Positions 38,501 through 53,500 of a stretch of 64,000 bases of DNA are shown piece by piece. A model generated the notes under the pieces. It saw only the letters and a program-made list of their open reading frames with translations, searched no databases and was not told the DNA's origin. Source of the stretch: Echinococcus granulosus. Its lineage: Eukaryota; Platyhelminthes; Cestoda; Cyclophyllidea; Taeniidae. The DNA is taken from NCBI RefSeq assembly GCF_000524195.1, contig NW_020170398.1:338819-402818 (forward strand), given 5' to 3'. Each line of letters begins with the position of its first letter. Position 1 is the first letter of the stretch. The translations under genes were made by a program, and so were the position numbers.

Positions 38501-41500
38501 ACTTTGTCTTCTACGCTCCCGAATATGTCCAAGACATTTCAACCAAGTGGGTTCCTTTAGCCCTCTTGCTACCTTTCTTGACTAAAATCGTAGAGCTGAG
38601 ATTTGTGAAGTCATTTGACAAATGTACTAACTCTACGACCCATGCATAAATTCCTTCTTGTCATTTCGATGTTAATACGAATTTTGCCAGTTCTAATAGT
38701 TGTATGGAGTGCAAAATGCCACATTTTTCAATCCCAGAGTCCAGAGTTACCGCCTGCGCGCCATCGCGGGTTTCGTGTGGCCCTGTGTCACCAGCAATTT
38801 AAATGTGGTTGATCTACAAGAGAAGTATACGGGTCTGCAGGTTCTGGCCTATCTTATCGCGCGCTTCTATCCAATAATGGGTAAGGCGACGCCGCAAGTC
38901 TTTCTCTGTCTCGCCAAAGGTCCTCAAACTGAGGTGAAGAAGATGGTCAATCCCTCTCTTGATCTTCTGCTACCTGCCTGGGTTACGGGGCCTGAGGAAC
39001 AGGTAAGTGTCAACGAAATAACTACGAGGCGTCCGGTAGTGACACGTATTCCAGCGTCTAATTAATGTCTGGGAAGTTTTGGCATCGAAGGATTTGCCAG
39101 TAAGATTGATCTATATCTTATGCCAATCCGTTCCACATTGTCTTGGTGCCCAGATTATATTAACTCTTCGCGGTTCTAAATGTTCGTGGATCTTTGTACC
39201 ACTTGCTCCGGCATAAAGGTTCACTCCTTGTGCACTTCCACGTAGGTTATGCGTTGTTCAGGCTTCCAGGATCAAATAGGCGTTCCACGCGCTGAATTGG
39301 ATGTTTGTAAGGGTTATTGTTGTAACTGTGGCCTAGGAACCACATCGGCCAGACTGTCCCTTACAACGTTTGAGCCTGGGCGGGAAACTTCATCATCGCA
39401 CGCTATTTAATGAACGTGTTCATTGTTAGCTGTCATCTTAGTCAAGAATGTCAAGACTGGTCCAAGGTACGTGCCCCGGTGGGCAGTAACAAGACATTTG
39501 CCACTTCTGAGTGTAGCACCGTTGGGGTAAAATCCATTGTTATGTCAGCAACATTTGAGTCCGATTTAACTCGAGCGCCTTTCGTAAATGAACCAATTTG
39601 AAACCTCGGGCTTATTAACTATGAAAACCGGACTATTTTAATTAAACTTTTGGATGGTCTCCGAATGAAAACTACATTCTCTTCTGTCTTCAATAGAAAG
39701 CACTTGCCGCCGCAACGAAAAAAATTATGGCTGAAGATCAAAGCACGCAAATGAGCATTCATTTATTGTAAGTTATTTTTTAATTTAAATTTTCTAAGGA
39801 TGGTGTACATCAGCTAGCTGCCTTATCTGTATGTTATCATATCCGTAGGGGTTTGATATTGAGACATGCTGACCTTTACTACTCCGTCCGGCACGCTCTT
39901 CTCGGCTCACTCATCGTCGTTATTTCTCGCTTGTCGGCGCAGCAGGTGTCACTTGGTCTTTTTTGCTTAACCTTCGAGTTACTTCCGCATACTCATTTCC
40001 TGATTTTTGTATTTCACATCACATTTATTTTTACAGATTCCGATCGATCAGCGACGGATGATTTTGGATCTCATCGAGGTGACGGTGCGATGGGACATGA
40101 GGTGCAAATCTGAGCGTGCAGCTCTTGAACAACAAGATCAACAACCACAACAACAAAATCCGAATACATCTTCTCCTGCGGCCTCTGCATCTGCTGTTGC
40201 TGTTGTTGACCCTGCATCCCCATCTTTGGTGCGTTCTCATCTTCCCATCCTTTATTGGTTCCACTTCAGTTTCAACATTATTACCTGCTCTGGTATTGCC
40301 ATTTCCCCTTAGCCGGTGGACAAACTGGAACTTATGCCCATGGAAAAGAGTCACCGGGACCAATTAGCCAATCTCATGATTCGTTTCGCGTGCCAGGTAA
40401 ACTACAAGGCTTTTGAGGCTAGCAATCCGTGAAGCAGATGAGATTAGTTATTAACCTTATGCGCTTGTGAATTCAGGCAATGGAAGCTACTCCAAATGGT
40501 ATCTCTTCAGAAACCTCTGCAAGAAGAGCTTTGAGTCTAATTGAATATACCATGGCTTCAGAGGTCTGGGGTGGTGAGAATTGTGACCTTCGGTTGAACT
40601 TTATTGATCGATTTCTCTGTCTTGAGGATCCCTCTACTTGCCAATCAGGTGCTGCCCAACAGCAGTCGCAACAACAACAGCAAAATATGAATTCTTTGCT
40701 TTCTTCTTGCATTTTTATGACTCTTGAGGTGCTACGCGTTCTCTATAACACTCTGGTAAGCCTTCTGTCTGTTAACCTCCTGTGGGATGTGAGTTTGGTT
40801 TGCGTAGTACGAGTTTTAATACTGTTTTACAAGGGCACTTTTATGGTTTGAACTGTCTGCGTCTAATTTGGTAGGATAGCTCGACGCTGTTGACCAATGT
40901 TAAACACTTCAGTAAATCATTGATAAGCCTACTCTCGCGTTACCCAACGACATACCGACTGATGCGAGCATGTGCAACCCTCATCAAGGTGTTACTCATT
41001 AAATTCCCCGCTGAATCCTCCAATCGACAGAAAATTACGAGTTTTCCGGAACTTTATGAGCTCTACGATATCGTTCTCAAGTTCATACAGGAGTCATTCA
41101 CCTTGTATGCGGAGGGGTAGGTCTCTTTTTTGCACTGCACTTTATTTATCTTCTGAAGATCAGTTGTTTACTTCATTGCCTTTCATAGATCGAGTAGAGC
41201 AGCCGTTTTGCCACGGCTTCAGTCGGCATTTTGCCTACTTACGACGACTCAACAGGCTTCAGTAAATTCCTACGCCTTTGTGGATCGGTGTCTCACGCAA
41301 CTAATGAAAATGTTTCATCGAATGGTTCACGATGTAATAAATTCCCCTGTCAATAATTCACCTCAAGACTCTGCAACTCTGAGTCGTAAGTCTGTTATTG
41401 GTAGGCGAATAACACCAGTTACCAGAATCACCAATAGAAGCTCATAGTTAAAAGAATTACTGTTGTTACAATCTACAGCATATTCACTTTAATTCTTCCC

Positions 41501-44500
41501 ATTTGTGTTTCGTATTTGTTCTACCAGGTGATATTATGACGGGCAAGTAACTAGCCGAATGTGCTCTTTTGTTGAGTGCTTTCGCCTTTCGGTCCATAAA
41601 ATGTCTGTGTAAAGGCAATCTTATGAGGTTCACGCTTTCCTGCCTAGCAACACTACTTTATGGTGGGAATTTCCCCACCTTTACTTCTTAATGTCGTCTC
41701 TAACAATGGTTTTTATTTATGTATTCATTCACCGTTGATACATTCCTTTCACAGGGTTCCTTTCTCCCTCTGCATTTGGGAGACTTGCTATTGCAGTTTA
41801 AACCACACATTGTTATGTATGTTTCTGTTTTATTTGCATTTGAAAGTCCCCCTGTAACCAAAGGATACAGCTCGCGTAATTTGCCACACCTTTCTCTTTC
41901 ACTTAATCACTGTTCTAGTCGTCGCTATTCCTCTTCGGTTTCTGAAGGCCCCTGCTACGTGAGAGGGGCGGTTTAAGTACATTACTTTCTGCATAGCCAA
42001 ATTGTTGATGCCGTCAGCTAAAATGTTTATTCTTGATTGAATGCTCTCTTTCCGCTAAAGCTTCCTTGAACAATTCGGCAGGTGAAAATATGGCCAGTCT
42101 AAACTTTATCATCGTGCTCTCACCTCACCGTTAAGCCAAAAAATTTCCTTTTGTGTGTTCCTTCTCTCTATGTGGGATTCATTTCATGGTCTCTGAGACA
42201 TCGAAATATTGGCTGTTTTTACGTGGTAGATCTTAAGAAAAGACTTAGGTTTAGGTAATGGTAGATACCTTTGTTGCATATTTTTCTACTCGCTTTCGCA
42301 TTTAAAGCTGTTTGATGCGCTGCAGAGAATCCACCCGCCTTCATGATATTAGATCTAGCTTTGAGAATGTGTAAGAGCTCTTTTGTACTCCTCTGTTGGT
42401 TACTTTAACGACTGTAAGTCAGATGTATGTCAGATTTAATCAGAGCATAAGGGCATCCATCATCTTTTCCTGTCATTTTTCTGGTGCTCCTATGCTAGGG
42501 AAATCATGGTTCGTGGTTTAGATAAAAGCAGTTGCTTTTTGCGCTCAGAAGGAAAAGAAAATTAGGTTACCTTTCAGAAATAACGGAACTCTTAATCCAA
42601 ACTCTGGATATATTTAAATCACGCTTGAATGTGATGAACACGGAAACGCGAAAGAATGCTTTCGGACCAGACTTCCTCTACATCCTGGAACGCGCAAGGG
42701 ACGCCAAGCTCTTCCGCGCGGTGGTGCGCATACTCCGTGACTGGGTGAACGTACCCAAGGCCGAGGAACACTTCGCGCCAACCCCCCGCGAGAAGGTCGC
42801 CTTCTTCGTGCGCCTCTGGGCTGCCTACCCGCGCTGGTCGGAGCACTCAGAGGTGGCTCGTGACATCCTTGACTGCATTTATCAGGTTGGTAGGACTTGT
42901 GATTGTAATACCGTGGCGCCCCTGTGTCCGTATTCGTTTTAACGCCAAACAACCCTAGTAGAATTTTATACACGATCCTTCATTTAAACGGAACTGATTA
43001 TAACGATCTCCCATTGCAAGAATCTACTGTTTGCTTAATTCCGCTTGTGAGAAATAGGTACCCTTCCGTTTTACGATCTTCGGATAAAGTTCTTTTAAAC
43101 TAGGAGGGGTAATTTATCGAATTAGTAACTGGTGCCTCAGTTGCGCTTCAATGCTCAATATATTTTTTTATATCTAAGTTGGTTTGTTCTACCAAAATTA
43201 CTTGTCTGTCGCCCTCATGATTGTTCTAGTAACCCACTTTTTCCTAACCTTGACGTAAGGTCTACTAGTAATTCTCGATTACTTTTATGATGAAAGATAA
43301 AAATTTGAACAGCAAATGGTATATCCGCTAACCTAACAAGTGTTGTAATACAAAGTCGTTTCTCATCACAAGTCAGCTATTCAGTCAGCAAACAATCTAC
43401 AACGTGCTTAGAACACACATTAAAGAAGCGGAGGGCAAGTTGTTGCTACATTAACCTCAGTGTCTGTCCTCTGTTGTTGCATGGCATATGAGTCCGACTT
43501 ATTTTCTCGTCAACTTCCATCACGAATTTCTCCTCCCAGTTAGTGTAAGTGTGAGCCAATTTTTCTTGACTCGCGTTAAACATAACTGAAAGTTGCTCTT
43601 GACATGTAAATCTTTGATTATCTTAACCGGTCACTACACTTAACCAATCCTTTACTGTTTATTTGTTACTCTTATTCTAAAAATTTTGAACTTGGTTTTG
43701 GCTTGATGAGTAAAAAAGATGTTTCTAACATTGCGATTCGCCGAACCTGTACTTTGCAGACTATACACCCGTAAACATCGTTTTACTTCCCTACAGGTTT
43801 TCTCAAACGTCTCTCCAAAGACTCATGAGATATTCATGAAAATGGAGCAGGCCTTCTGCTGTGGTCTCCTCAGTCCCCTTCCAGACATCCGTGAAAAGTA
43901 TGTCAATCTTTTCTTGCTCGGCTCTGACCTCACTTCTGTCCCCACTTTCCTTGATAATGAAAACGAGATGTCTCCCAACATTGCTGCGGCAACGCCAGCC
44001 AAAAGCAGCCTTTTGATCCGTCTTCTCTTCCTCTTCATGTCAAATTCATGGGATGAGCTCCACTACAAGGATGGATTTTGGCTGCCTGTCTTCTTTGATG
44101 TAAGTCTCGCTCTTCATTTATTAACTGTTATAGATATCTGACCTCAAGCTTCTTTCAGGTCCTTCTTTGCGATACCGACTTCAGTCGCTCATCAGTGATT
44201 GTACAGTCAGAAGCTCGATTTCCCTCCCTACTGGAGAAAAGTGAAATCGAATCAAATCTTACACCACAGGCACCTGTCAATAAAGATTTGCTAGACACCA
44301 CTGACGTTAAGATTTTTGAAGTGAAGATGGAAGATGAACCGACGAGGTCAACTGTGCGTGGCTCAATTTCCGTTTTTGAGTGCTTGATGAACCAACAGGC
44401 AACTGTTTTTAACGACATCAAAACAGTAAGATCTCTGTTCTTAAAAAAACATCACTATATCTCCCTCGATTACCATCCTCATTTCACCCTTTTAGATTTC

Positions 44501-47500
44501 TTTTCGGGAAACTTTGCGTGGTTTTCTCAATCTGGTGCATCACCGCCCCGCTATTGCGAGCGAGTTGTTCGGCGAGCTGTGGCACTGTCTTTGGCATCGT
44601 TTCCTTCTTCGTGAATCTGGGCTCCATTTTATCAGTCCTTTGAGCTCCTGCCACCCCGAGGTGTCACAGCTGTCGGACAGTCTTGTGGATGCGTCGCTCG
44701 TTCCGCCTGCTTCTACTGCTGGTGCCGGTGTCGATTCAGTGTCCCCTAGCGAACTACGCCTCTTTCTCCTCCCCCATATAACACGATTCCTCTCATCTGA
44801 TGATCATGTTAACACGGCTGACATGATACCAAGTTCGATAGGCAACATCTTAACAAGTTTTGCCACTACGGCGGACTCTCTCCTCATTGGATTGCCCCTT
44901 CCTCTTCTGTCAGTAAGTTTGGCACTTAGCCGAGGTGATAAAGCCTTTCTTGACGAAGTAGGAGTTCTCATCATCCACATTTTTTCCCCTTTCCAAAAGT
45001 ACGTGGGCTGCACGCACAATCAGTGGTACAACGTGGCCCTCTTCTTTGAATCGTTGTGTGCACGGGCACAACGAACCAGGATTTGCAATGGCTATAACTC
45101 CCTAGTGGACAATGATTTCACTTACACACTGACATCCGAAGGGAATGGAAGTAGTGGGGTTTCAGAAAAACTGGAGGATATCCCTCTGGGTGCAGGATCA
45201 CTTTCTCTCCTCGCTCTCTACGACCTGATGGCGGAGGACGATTACCTCGTTTCCGCCTGGTGGCATCGTCTCAACTCTCCCTGTGGCGGCTCCCAGCGTC
45301 TAAAGGGCCTCATTCGTGGTCAAACTTTTCGGTTTCCGCTGGAGCGGTAATATGGCTTAGAATGCTGTTATGATCTGTTTCCTGTATGATTTTTATTATC
45401 ATCTTTGTCATCTTTTCCGCAGCTCCTCCGATCTCCTGGCTGCGGTGACGGCTTTTTCCCAGGGGCATTTGTTGCGGGGTTTGGAGATAACGATGAATAT
45501 ATTGGGCAATCGATCCCCTGGTGGTGATTCCTCATCCCTTCCGACCATCAATTCGTCCAGTCTGCTGCAAATCAGCGAGCAAATAAATAAAAGTCGCCTA
45601 TATGAATATGGTCTCAGGTAGGATTACCAAATCATTGTCTATGCTTTTGAATTTTTTTCCTGAGGTCTGTGTGTTTAGAAATTAAGTACGAATCGCTTGA
45701 TTTCCAATCACTTAGGTGGTCTGTTAAATTACAGTAGAGTGAGTGGCAAGATTTTTAGTCTAGCTTTAGGAGTTTTGCTTGTGTGGCGTGCGGAATGGTC
45801 TAATCTTGTAACTGGAATGACGTGTCTCCATAAAACTAGTCGTAGGTATTTGAACCCATTTCTCCGCCCCCATTGTTTCTTTCGATCATTTGATGTAGAC
45901 ATCCGTTCTATGTGGTCGACTGGATACTAGATGCTTAATCACCAAATAGACACATTTAATTTCTTACCTTCGTAATGTTTCAACATTTCAGTTTATGCAT
46001 TAGTGTTGAAAGGAATTCATTTTACTTTATTACCAATGACAATGCAGTGGAAATGCAATGATTTACTGCTACTTGGCAAGAAGGGCAGTAACCTTTGAGG
46101 AGCCTATTTCTGTTTTAGCGTGCACCTGTTTAGCTCATTCGGCTGAATCAATTCGGCTACCCAGTTTCTTTAAAGTTGTAGCACTCCGCTGCGTTGACGA
46201 CTGCTTAACATTCTACCATTGATTTTGCTTTCGCTACAATAATTCATAATTTATCACTAACCTAATTCAGATTTCCCAATTTTGACAATAAATTCACTTC
46301 AACTATGGACCCACCGAATGTTGTTTAAATATGTTTTCGATGTGGGGTGGTTCCACTGCAGAACTTCTATCCAAAATTAGCCTCATGTTGCAGTTTCACT
46401 AAATCGTTTAAAAGAGGGCAATTGAGGAGACGATGGAGTGTTACTGATGGCCGATTTCGAATCCGAAAATTAGCACTTGACAAATCGGACATTTCCCACT
46501 AACCAGGTAAATATGTACTCTCTCCAAATTGTATGCCAAAGTTCTCGGCTTTATGGCCGTAATCTTCTTGATAAAGTAGCAGAATCTTTTAGTCTACTTT
46601 TTCCAATGCAGAGCCCTAAAACAAATGGGCCAATGGGAGAACCTGGACTCATTGGCATCTCTAATGGCTCCATCGAGCACCAATTCGGGTGGGTCTACGG
46701 GCGGAGGTGAAATACTTGGCGGCTCCTCGATGTTAGGCAGCGTTCGTGTTGAATTCGCCTGGCGCCATCGTGATTGGTCAGAGGTTTTTTCTGCACTTTC
46801 GGGGGTAAGTGATCACCCGTCTCACCTGTGTCTGGATTCCTGACGAAATCCTAATTTTTTGTTAACATAGTTATTTGCATCGTGGATTTTATCCGATGAG
46901 GCTTCCATTCCCGCAAATAATTTGTCACTGGATGCATTGTTGTATTATTTGCTTCCGGTATTTTTTGAACCGATCAAACTGGTGACCAATGTAGTTGTAA
47001 GTAACTTGAGCATTCCTGCTTGATTCCACTGCTTTTTGGGTGTTAGCTAAAATGACTATGTTTTTTATAAAAAATACATTCGAAATAATTCATTTGGACT
47101 TCACTGTGAATTTTGTCGTATTTCCGGATTGGTACTACTCGCACTCAACAGCTATTATTTTTCATGCTACTGGGTGTTCGGAAGTGCCGCTACTGCTATT
47201 TGCAAGGGTTGGGGTATATTTAACAACGAAAATTGAAAATCCTCATTCAAAAAGTGGTAAGAGTGCTTGGTAGTGGAACTTTGGTAAACGATTGTTTTCG
47301 GGTTGCGCATGTTTTTTAATGAGGACGACAAATAGGAAGATCATATTTATCTGATTAGTGCCAATTATCCTAAGTTAGGCACTTTTTACTCAACAGCTGT
47401 TTGAATGTTAACTTGGAAACCAAACTAAACTGGCGGGTGAGATCCAAATTTGAGGTATTGTTGAAAATATTGAGAGAAATGAGTCTTTTTGCATCTTAAA

Positions 47501-50500
47501 TCTTGTTAATGTCTACCATTCTCATTTCTGTGGCATTTTTCCTTCTTTTAGTTTCCCATTCTTGGGTAAATTTGGCGGAAAGAAGTGTTTATTTTAGCAT
47601 TCCTCCATTCTCTTACTATGCTGTCGGAGCTGCCGCCTTTATGATAGGTCCCCGCAAATGTTACTATCTTCAACAAATCGATGTTGAAGGGAACGTTGTC
47701 TATGCAATTCTATAAAAAGTCCCTTTGTTATCAAGTCTTGTTAATATTTTTTATACCGATGAGCATTACCAAATCTATTTATTCCCTTTCTGACACTTTG
47801 ATTACAGTGGTAAACAATAGGTTTAATTGCCGATGATTCGAAGGGAAAAATCCCACGTTTGGGTTTGGGTATTTCGCCTTTCCATGCATTCAGCTCATCT
47901 GCTTTTGTCGCAGTTGGCAAATGAGGTGCCGTCGCACGAGCAGTGGCGATTAGCCTTAATCAGCGCCTCAGGCTGCGTCACGGGTCGACGTGCAGTCAAC
48001 GTTCCGGGCGAGCTTGACTCCTACACCGTCAGTGGTAGCGGTGGCGTCGGCAGCAGTGGCAGTAGCGGAGGTGCTAACGGAGCCACTGTTACTCAAGCTA
48101 CCTCAGCCAATAGTGCATCGAACACCTCGAGTGCCAATACTAGCATCGATACTGCGGGTCTCTTTTCCACAAGCCTTTTGCAGGTCATTGATTCCGAGAA
48201 TCTGCATGTGATGAATAGCATCTTGCGTGAGTGGCGACGGCTCCCGCTCATCGTCACAAATCAGCACGTCAGGCTCTTACAGGTTCGCTTCCATGCGTTC
48301 TCTGCTAAAGTCAATATTGTTCTTCGATCTAACAATCCTTGTTTCGATTCGGGCTTTTTAGGCCTGTCAGCAGGCATCGGAGATTTATGATGGCAACCTC
48401 CTTCTCCTCCAACACACTGTGCCGCCTCTGGCTGCGGGTACAAATTCTGCACCTACACCAGGTGTATCCCCTAGTAGACTAAATATCTCGCAGTCCTTGT
48501 ACGATTATAAAACCGTCTTCCGGTCATGGCAGTAGGTTCTTTCTCCTCCTTTCTTGATTAACAGTCTCAAGATGTTTTGTTATATGGAGACATAACAGCT
48601 CTGAATATTTGTAGAGCCCGTCTACCCCTTGTCAGTGATGATCTGTCCTTTTGGAGCGATCTTCTCACTTGGCGCCAGATTGTTCTTGAGAGGATTATCA
48701 ATACTGGCACCTGCTCGCATAAGTTCACTCAAGAACGGGTATGCTCTAACATTGCGGGTGTATTACTGCTTAATCGTGACAGCTAATATGCAAGTGTTCT
48801 GTTATCTAATCTTACAGAACAATCTTCTTGCCGCTTGCCATCGTGAGCGAGCACTGACACTGGTTCAAATGGCCAAGGGTTACCGAAAATTTGGACTCCC
48901 TGGTATTGCTCAGCAAAGTCTTGATTCGTGAGTACTCAGTGCATGATGTTTTTACTTGCACTTTGTCGCATAATTTCTTTCTAACTAGAGCTTCCTTGTA
49001 CGGTTTGCAGCTACACTCACAGCAAAATGCCTCCATTGTTCGAGAAGACCAAACAGGAAATCAAGCTGAAAATTGCAGATCTTCGTAAGGAAGAACTACT
49101 TGAGGTAAATGACTTCACTTTCTTAAGGGACCTCACGCTTTCCTCCTTTTGTGCGAGTGTGTTTCATTTTTCTGCTCTAAAGGGTCTAGAGCTGATGGAA
49201 AAAACCAACATTCAACAATATGAGAAAAGGGAAAAGGCTAGGTTCTTCTGCTACAAGGCGGTGTTCTTCTCACATTTTAACAAGTAAGTCTTAAATACGC
49301 CCATTTTGCCCTAGTAATATGCCCTTTTTAAAGAGATCAAACCCTTAATGGCATGTTACTTTTAGAGGAGATGAGGCTACAAAGAATTTTGGCTACGCCA
49401 CACAGATGCAGGACAATTTACACAAAGTCTGGTCAGTGTTTGGCGATTTTCTGGAAAACGTCTATTCCGGTAATCGAACGGCGTAAGTTATTAAGTTAGT
49501 AGCAAAATTCCGCCTTACACTGTGCATTTAGAGAAAGTTCCTCCATTTCAGTCTGAGTTGTACCTCCTTTCCCAAGATTTGGAAAACACCATCGCCTTGT
49601 AATTGAGTGGTGTATCACTAAATGAATATTAGTTACGCAATTTGCCTACGTACTCCTTTTGATTTTTTCATCTTTTGCCCGGCTTGCAATTTGTTCAAGG
49701 GGTCATTTCTGAAGCGGTTTTGGTGTAGCTTCTTGCAATGACTTGCTGTAACTTGTGAGCACTTTCGAAATGCCCTTGCTTTTAGACAATATTAGGAAGG
49801 ATGCACGTCAGCCTGTCGGTAGTGTGTGCTCTACTACTTTCTCTTGTTTTCTACCCTCTCTTCATAAATTGTTTGCTCAACCTGACTGATGTGATCCGAA
49901 CTCTTTTCCTTAGCATGGCTTTTTGCTGAGGTATATAATTCTAACATTATCATGCATTTTCAAATTTTAACTTAATCTAATTCTTGTATTTGATTGTAGT
50001 TTAGCGTTTCTCTCATCAAGTTTTGGTACTCAAGTGAAGAAATTCAATCTTTTTTAAAAATTTTACTGGGTTTTTATTCTTGGTACTCTGAGAGATTCTT
50101 TCACTCATTCCACATTACCAGTTTTATGGGGAAGAATATGTGGTCCCACCTTCTTATGGACAAAATTATAATGCTTTCCTACTGTCTGCAGTCGAACTCC
50201 TCGAATCATTGAATGCCTATTTTCATGTTTGTTTTATCAAGTGAAACATCTCTTTGTGGGTAATTTAACGCACTTTTTCTACTACGTATCTCTTCTCTTA
50301 AGCTTCAATACTGTGGAGCTATTCTATTTAGTACCTTAGCAAAACTGGCTCTGCCGTCACTGTGTAATCCGCAGCTTGTTTTCTAACGTTCATAAGCATG
50401 GTAAATGTTTTTGTGATATTTTGATTTATCGGTGATTCTCCTTCTAGGCGATCTGACGTTTTTTCAGGTTCCTTATACATCCGATACTGTGGGGCTGTTT

Positions 50501-53500
50501 TTATGAGCTGAATCATTTCAATTAGTGAAAGTGGCTCTTCGAATTTACTTGCAAAACGATTGTGCAAAGACTTTTGTTTTTTTTTTTTTTAGAAAACGTG
50601 AGACAAGCGTATCGACAACCGGAATTTTTGCCATGCAGGCGTTGATGGAAGCAGCCACAGTGGCCGGAACCGCCCAACACCAATCTCATGCCGATCTGGC
50701 CAGGTGCCTTTGGCTCCTTACCCTTGATGACGCTGGGGACTCCTTTAATAGCTTAATTGGAGCCAATGTCACTGCTACTACTTCAAATACATCTCCTTCA
50801 CCCACTACTTCGGCCTCTAGCACTACCGTCACGGTCTCCGGCTCCCAATCCCAGCGCCTCGCTCGCACCTTTGAGGAACGCGCTTCCCGTGTCCATCCTG
50901 ACGCCTTTCTGCCCTGGTTACCCAGCCTCTCTGTCTGTCTCCTTCGTCCTGAAGGTCGTTATGTCGCCAGTGCATTGCGTGGTATCGCTCTGGCCTATCC
51001 AACCGCTCTAGCCTCCGTTCTGCGTGGTCTTCAGCACCAACTTACCATCGAGATGGACCGCGATCGTCGCATCGCCGCTGCACTAACCGATCTCAGTCCT
51101 GACCAACGGCGTCGATTAGATGAGGCCTACTCTCACTGTGTCGACCTCGCACGAGAGGATGCTCGAAGGCGGGCTGTTTCGTCGGCTACAGCGGGCTCAA
51201 CGGAGCATTCACAACAACAACAGCAGCATCAGGGCTCAGTGAGCATGGGGGGGAGTGCAAAGCGAACGAAGAAACGCGTGGTCGTAGTGATGCGTGGTGC
51301 TGAGGGTGAAAGGCTAAGCGAAGCAACGAGTTCGCAGTCCTCCACTGAGGGTGTGAGGGAGAGTGGATCTGGAGAGGTTCAAGATATGGATGTGGATGAA
51401 GATGATCAGGACTCGGCGGTCCCTGCTGTGCCTGAGGATTCACCCGGAACCGAGTTTGAGGACGCGGGTGGTGTGCGAACAGGCTACCTATCACCCTCAG
51501 TGGGTGAGGGGTTACATCGAGTCAACTTACTATTTACCCAGTTGCGTCAGCGGCATCCTGCTCGATTGTACGTGTCTGATCAGTTTGTGGAGTGTACTGC
51601 GGGTCGTCTATTGCCAAGCTGGTCGGAAAATCTCCTCCACCATTTGCGCAAAGTTCTGGACCAGTTGCACCAAATCGCTTGGGCACAAGTGTCTCGTGCT
51701 GTTCGTCGTCCATCGGCTTCACTCGGTCCATTTCAGGCATCTGTTCATGGGCTCTCATCATCCCCATTGCCACCTTGGATGACAAAGGAATTACTTGATA
51801 TTGTAGCCTGTTGTGGATTACCACCACCCATTACTGCCACCATGGATGACCTTCTAGCAGAAGATGCGGAAAATCGTTCAGGTTCCACTCTTGTATTTGC
51901 AGATAACATCCAGCTAGCTTACACACTTTTGGCGAATGAAGCTGAAGCTGACCCTTGGTTTAAGCCCACCAAAGAAGCACTAATGCTGGCTATGAGTAAC
52001 ATTGGGTCAAAGACATTATTGGTAGGTTTAAATGTACCTTTTTTATTTCATTTTGTGGATTTGGAATGCTTGAGGGTTTTGCTTCTTTATCTAGGAGACA
52101 ATTGGTCTTCTTTCAAAAGAATTGATTCCTCTCGTTGAGCGTCGAGTTTGTAACCTTCCACACACCTCTTATCTCTCTGACCGTGGCGCAGGTTATCTAA
52201 TTGAGCTCATTTCTTCACTTAATGTCCAATCAATTCTGAGTCCCTTTCCTCGGTGCGTCCAGAACTCTGCAACCGTGGCCGCGGCCGTTGTGACGACCTG
52301 TTCCACAGCCACCCTCCTAGAACTTCCTGGCGAGGCAGTTCGCTTGAAGTTCATCCCCGCTTTGCAACAGCAAACCCCCTACCAGGGAGCTTCGAGCAAC
52401 CCCAATCCTATCGTCGCCGCCACTATTGCCAATAACGTGGCTGCCGAAGGTCATCAGCCCTGTCTGCTCTACCTGGCCGACATTCTGCCCACGGTGGTGC
52501 GTGTGCCTTCGGGAGGGGGCAGGCGGCTGGCACTGAGAGCAAACAATGGTCGTGTCTTCCACTACGATGTGCCTTGTCTACCCAGGGAGGCGCCGGCAGG
52601 CCGGGGCGTCTCCGTGTTTGCCGCTGATGCCACCGAGGCAAGCAGTCTAGCACCCACTCTATCGGCCTACGAAGGGTGGCGGGAGACGTGGTGTCCACCG
52701 CACCTCTTCCAGGTTCTCAATGCTATCGCTTCGAGGTTTCCGGAGACGGCAAAACGGCGGATCACTCTTGTCACGCCTCGGTGAGTTAAATTTTAAAGGC
52801 CTGGAATGCAAAGTGCTTTGTGATGCACCCTTGGTGCATTCCACACTTGTAGAATGATATTGGAATTGGCCCGCCGTATGGGTTTTGAGTCACTCCTAAA
52901 GACGGTATTTGATATTCAGGTTTGAAGGTAACTTCATTGTAAGCCTAGAGGTCAAAGTCTAAAACTGGCCTAACTTCTCTGGCCGTCTGATAGATTTTTT
53001 TACAGAGGTGCAAAAAAAAACAATCTCGCTACAATGCCTTTGACTTGCCTACTGTTTCTGGAACTCTGTTTGGCTTCGGTTTTGAAATATGCTGACATGC
53101 AGTTTACATTTTTGACCTTATTCTTTAAGACACTATCTAAAAATTTTAGTAACTTATTTGCGAGTGTTTTACGTGACTCGGATATTGTGCGAGTATTCTC
53201 AGTACTATTTTGATCAAAATAGTATTGTAATTTTTATTAAGTTTAAAAGCTGCTTCAGCTGCTAACGAAGGGCTGTCGACTCCTTTTCTCTTCCCTTTCT
53301 TTCCCAGGACTTTGGACTTGGGTCCTCATGGGATGCGGCTGACGCAAGCAGGTACCTCCATCCCTGCTACCTGTGTTGTGACAGCCAATGCCGTTGCTTT
53401 TGGAAACCCTACAATGACCGGTTTTGGTTCCCTCTTGGCCCAACAGCTCCACACACCCAGCAGCGGGACTGTGTCACAGCCCACCTCCACCACCTCTCTC

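Noticed and set aside
52855..52921. Exon-like stretch (open frame, AG before, GT after) between two TRRAP exons
   Set aside because: Its exit phase is 0, while the next exon at 53308 needs phase 2. Direct joining of 52780 to 53308 gives a clean TRRAP alignment.
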